Of a DNA stretch of 8,501 bases, positions 6,422 to 8,501 are shown one piece after another; position 1 is the stretch's first letter; every line of letters starts with the position of its first letter. A program made the position numbers and the translations under genes. The notes under the pieces are model-generated. The model searched no databases and was not told the origin of the DNA. It saw only the letters and a list, made by a program, of their open reading frames with translations. The stretch comes from an uncultured Anaerosacchariphilus sp. (lineage in GTDB: Bacteria > Bacillota > Clostridia > Lachnospirales > Lachnospiraceae), in NCBI GenBank assembly GCA_934373375.1, contig CAKROP010000069.1:1-8501 (forward strand). Reading direction: 5' to 3'.

Positions 6422-6595
6422 ATGATTCCTAAGGATCCTATTATGCTTTTAAGCTGGATGAACACACAGCTTCGCGATCACTATGCATCTCTGGACGACC
6501 TGTGCCGTTCCGAAAATCTGGAGCGCAGCGCCATCGAGGCTTCCCTGGCCTCTGTGGACTACGTCTACGATCCAGACACCAACCAGTTTACCTGA
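6422..6595 (+). CDS. DUF4250 family small protein (57 residues)
   Basis: A short gene with a strong ribosome site: AGGAGG at 6408-6413, 8 bases before the ATG. The product begins MIPKDPIMLLSWMNTQLRD and ends with a YDPDTNQF segment (residues 49-56). Both match my recollection of the DUF4250 family, whose members are about 55-65 residues long, occur in many Firmicutes and have no known function. The sequence suggests two or three amphipathic helices (about 8-22, 24-30, 33-46) and then an extended C terminus. There is no signal peptide or membrane segment, so it should be cytoplasmic. It is transcribed alone, divergent from the membrane protein-deacetylase-rarA operon and convergent with nagB. 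A helix-turn-helix-like nucleic-acid-binding or protein-binding role is possible but not shown. Confidence 0.85.
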   Translation: MIPKDPIMLLSWMNTQLRDHYASLDDLCRSENLERSAIEASLASVDYVYDPDTNQFT

Positions 6596-6615
6596 TTCTT
6601 TTTCACAAACTGCGC

Positions 6616-6654
6616 ATTAAAACAATGAGGGGAGCGCCTGACGGCACTCCCCTC
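6616..6654 (-). terminator. Intrinsic terminator of nagB
   Basis: GAGGGGAG and CTCCCCTC (6654-6647 and 6634-6627 on the minus strand) form a perfect 8-bp stem, extended by GCC/GGC after a mismatch and closed by a 4-base loop. On the minus strand the stem is followed by ATTGTTTTAATG, a moderate U-rich tail, 30 bases after the nagB stop. On the plus strand there is no T-run directly after the stem, so it would be a weaker stop for the DUF4250 transcript. Confidence 0.7.
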
Positions 6655-6684
6655 CAGATGCATGGGTTTGTTGGGTTTTCTTTT

Positions 6685-7416
6685 TTATTTCTGTACCTTG
6701 GACATGGCTGCCTCGTCGCAGATCACGGTTACGTTCGGATGGAACTGGATGATGGAAGCCGGAACCTCCGGTGTTACCTCGCCGTAGAAGGCCTTTGCCA
6801 CGATGTCTGCCTTGTCTGCGCCTGTGACTACCATCAGAATCTTCTTCGCGGACATGATGGTTCCGATGCCCATAGTGTATGCCTGACGCGGTACGTCGTC
6901 GATGGACTCAAAGAAACGCTTGTTGGCCTCGATGGTCATCTCAGTCAGGTCTACGCAATGTGTCGCTTTATCGAAGAAGCTGTTCGGCTCGTTGAATCCG
7001 ATGTGTCCATCATGGCCGATGCCCAGAAGCTGGATGTCGATGCCGCCAAGCTCCTTGATCAGGGCTTCATAACGCTTGCTCTCCTTCTCCGGATCCGGCT
7101 GGGTTCCGTCCGGTACGTTGGTGCGGCTCGGGTCGATGTTGATTCTGCTGAACAGATGCTTATTCATGAAGTAGTAGTAGCTCTGGTCATTGGAGTGATC
7201 CAGTCCTCTGTACTCGTCAAGATTAACTGTCGCAGCCTTGGAGAAGTCTACCTCTCCGTTCTTACACCACTCAGCCAGGCAGTCATAGATGCCGATGGGG
7301 GTGGAGCCGGTAGCCAGTCCCAGAACGCTGTCCGGTTTTGCGATAACCTGAGCTGCCAGAATGTGCGCTGCCATCTTGCTCATTTCTTCGTAATTCTTTA
7401 CTGTAATGATATTCAT
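6685..7416 (-). CDS. nagB: Glucosamine-6-phosphate deaminase
   Basis: NagB converts glucosamine 6-phosphate to fructose 6-phosphate and ammonia, feeding amino sugars from the diet, host glycans or recycled cell wall into glycolysis. It is cytoplasmic. The 243 residues match the short Gram-positive form (Bacillus NagB) and lack the C-terminal extension of the allosteric E. coli enzyme. Signature elements are present: the phosphate-binding LATGSTP at 34-40; NLDEYRGL at 65-72, where D67 corresponds to the E. coli proton-transfer Asp72; and GHDGHIGFNEP at 134-144, giving D136, H138 and E143 for E. coli D141, H143 and E148. The ATG at 7416 has AGGAGG 8 bases upstream. It has a strong promoter, a leader of about 70 bases and its own terminator, so it can be transcribed alone. 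No nagA lies in the window. Confidence 0.97.
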   Translation of the reverse strand: MNIITVKNYEEMSKMAAHILAAQVIAKPDSVLGLATGSTPIGIYDCLAEWCKNGEVDFSKAATVNLDEYRGLDHSNDQSYYYFMNKHLFSRINIDPSRTNVPDGTQPDPEKESKRYEALIKELGGIDIQLLGIGHDGHIGFNEPNSFFDKATHCVDLTEMTIEANKRFFESIDDVPRQAYTMGIGTIMSAKKILMVVTGADKADIVAKAFYGEVTPEVPASIIQFHPNVTVICDEAAMSKVQK

Positions 7417-7455
7417 ACAAATTCCCTCCTGAAATTAATCATTGTGACTGGATAC

Positions 7456-7482
7456 GATACCGCTTTCTCCCTTCGCGATATC
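7456..7482 (-). promoter_or_regulatory. Leader hairpin of the nagB transcript
   Basis: On the minus strand GATATCGC pairs with GCGGTATC (7 Watson-Crick pairs and one G-U) around an 11-base purine-rich loop. It lies between the predicted transcript start (near 7488) and the nagB ribosome site (7430-7425). It has no T-run after it, so it is not a terminator. It may stabilise the mRNA or take part in control. It partly overlaps the ATATC-CTC-GATAT palindrome at 7478-7490. Confidence 0.4.
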
Positions 7483-7494
7483 CTCGATATTTTC

Positions 7495-7523
7495 ATCTTA
7501 GCAATGGAAAAACACTCTGTCAA
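7495..7523 (-). promoter_or_regulatory. Strong sigma-A-type promoter of nagB
   Basis: A perfect -35, TTGACA (7523-7518 on the minus strand), is followed by a 17-base spacer and TAAGAT (7500-7495), which matches 4 of 6 bases and is preceded by TGC (an extended -10). The start site would be near 7488. The leader then runs about 72 bases to the ATG. Confidence 0.78.
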
Positions 7524-7534
7524 CGGGATTACCG

Positions 7535-7562
7535 ATTTGTGCAACTTATTTGTGTATTTGTG
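7535..7562. repeat. Three direct copies of ATTTGTG upstream of the nagB promoter
   Basis: ATTTGTG occurs at 7535-7541, 7548-7554 and 7556-7562 (plus strand), equal to CACAAAT in the direction of nagB transcription. The nearest copy is 11 bases from the nagB -35. The arrangement suits an activator or repressor site, or an A-rich UP-like element. No regulator can be named. Confidence 0.55.
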
Positions 7563-7590
7563 TCACTTTTCCTGTAGATCGTTGGGATTT

Positions 7591-8501
7591 CTAATCAAGC
7601 CACAAATGATTCAACGCAATTCGTTCTTCCAGAAATACCTTATTGTCTCTGCTTGGATGAATCCGGTTGGTCAGAAGAATCATGCCTTCCCGCGCATCCA
7701 GATCCATCAGGATTGAGGTTCCGGTAAAGCCGGTATGATACAGGATATGATTTCCGTACTCTTTATTCCACCCCAGGCCGCGATCTTTGAATGTGGTATC
7801 CAGAATGGTCTGGAACATCTCTGCACTGAACAGCCGACTGTCCCGCTGCAGATATGCTTCCACGAAAATCATCAGATCCGAAAGCGTGGAAAAAATTCCT
7901 GCGCTGCCGCTCTCTCCCAGAAGATAAGCCTTGGAATCGTGCGCCACTCCGCAGACCATGCCCCGGCCTTCCCGGTATTCCTCGGGTAAAAATCGCTCCA
8001 GCGGAGCCTCCGGGTGATACCCCGTATCCTTCATCCCCAGCGGCTCGAAAATATGCTTTCTCATACTTTCATCCAGGCTGCATCCGTCCACGGCCTGGAT
8101 GAGCAGGCCCAGGAGAATATACCCCGGATCGGAATAGCATACTTCCCTTCCCGGCTCCGTACGCAAAGGCAGCTTCCAGAGCCAGTCCAGCAATTCTTCC
8201 TTATCCTTCAGCTCGCCTTTTCGCTCAAAATCGCCCTGTAATCCGCTGGTATGCAGCAGCAAATGTCGAACCGTTACTTCCGTATGACGGAATTCCGGTA
8301 CCTTTTCCGATACAGGGGTATCAAAATCCAGCTTTTTCTCATCGATTAACTGCAGGATTCTTGTCGTCGTTCCCACGACCTTGGAAACAGACGCCAAATC
8401 ATATAGCATCCCTTCTGCCACCGGACGCTCCGACCAGGGAGCTTCACACCCCTGTACTCCCATATAATTTCTTTCTTCTTTCGCTGCACCCTCATCGATA
8501 C
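7591..8501 (-). CDS. Serine hydrolase of the beta-lactamase / class C (S12) fold (5' end outside window)
   Basis: A member of the beta-lactamase-related serine hydrolases, a family that includes class C beta-lactamases, D-aminopeptidases, PBP4-like proteins and esterases such as EstB. Counting from the Met at 8463, the nucleophile motif is SVSK at 25-28, the second motif is YSD at 110-112 and the third is HTG at 243-245. The intervening sequence has family hallmarks: 'TVRHLLLHTSGL' at 64-75 and the 'GESGSAGIFST' region at 183-193. The frame stays open beyond that Met to the right edge (12 more codons). The Met has only a weak A-rich ribosome site, and relatives usually carry a further 30-50 residues before SxxK, so the true start most likely lies outside the window. 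The substrate is unknown; YSD in place of YxN and the lack of other context speak against a true beta-lactamase. It lies upstream of nagB in the same direction, with no clear terminator between them. Confidence 0.87.
   Translation of the reverse strand, partial: IDEGAAKEERNYMGVQGCEAPWSERPVAEGMLYDLASVSKVVGTTTRILQLIDEKKLDFDTPVSEKVPEFRHTEVTVRHLLLHTSGLQGDFERKGELKDKEELLDWLWKLPLRTEPGREVCYSDPGYILLGLLIQAVDGCSLDESMRKHIFEPLGMKDTGYHPEAPLERFLPEEYREGRGMVCGVAHDSKAYLLGESGSAGIFSTLSDLMIFVEAYLQRDSRLFSAEMFQTILDTTFKDRGLGWNKEYGNHILYHTGFTGTSILMDLDAREGMILLTNRIHPSRDNKVFLEERIALNHLWLD

Noticed and set aside
6502..7716. 404-codon open frame on the plus strand
   Set aside because: It lies antisense to the whole of nagB and overlaps the DUF4250 gene and the nagB promoter. 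Its translation shows no recognisable family and it has no sensible ribosome site; nagB is certain.
1..8501. CRISPR arrays, tRNA or rRNA genes, insertion sequences, phage genes, toxin-antitoxin or defence systems
   Set aside because: No repeat-spacer pattern, cloverleaf, transposase motif, terminal inverted repeats or defence-type domain was seen. All large frames are accounted for by ordinary chromosomal genes.

Overview
The window looks like the chromosome of a gut-type member of the Clostridia, probably Lachnospiraceae. The reasons are strong AGGAGG-type ribosome sites, sigma-A-type promoters, a short NagB of the Gram-positive type, a DUF4250 small protein and the particular multi-domain methyltransferase and acetyltransferase seen here. 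The family assignment is inferred from protein character, not from a marker gene. Nothing points to a phage, plasmid, insertion sequence, CRISPR array or RNA gene.

Layout from left to right. Positions 1-2025 (minus strand) hold a two-gene unit. A HEAT-repeat plus THUMP-like plus SAM methyltransferase protein is followed 8 bases later by a lipoprotein of the periplasmic-binding-protein type, which runs off the left edge. The unit has a good promoter of its own just beyond the stop codon of a minus-strand GNAT acetyltransferase (2120-2974). A cyclophilin (3059-3580, plus strand) diverges from the acetyltransferase and ends at a clear intrinsic terminator. Positions 3651-6299 (minus strand) form a probable three-gene operon: a four-helix membrane protein of unknown function, a membrane-anchored NodB-type polysaccharide deacetylase, and the replication-fork ATPase RarA. 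A 57-residue DUF4250 gene (6422-6595, plus strand) diverges from this operon, and the two candidate promoters share one palindromic -35 hexamer. nagB (6685-7416, minus strand) has a strong promoter, a hairpin-containing leader and a terminator. A serine beta-lactamase-fold hydrolase (7591 to the right edge, minus strand) is cut at its 5' end.

Most genes are housekeeping or of general type: protein folding, RNA modification, fork repair, amino-sugar catabolism and envelope modification. Weak themes are amino-sugar and cell-wall metabolism (deacetylase, NagB, beta-lactamase-fold hydrolase) and envelope proteins next to information-processing enzymes. I do not see a convincing undescribed multi-gene system. 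The points most worth a second look are the shared -35 divergent promoter at 6336-6387, the triple ATTTGTG repeat upstream of nagB, the domain architecture of the methyltransferase and acetyltransferase, and the two small or uncharacterised proteins.
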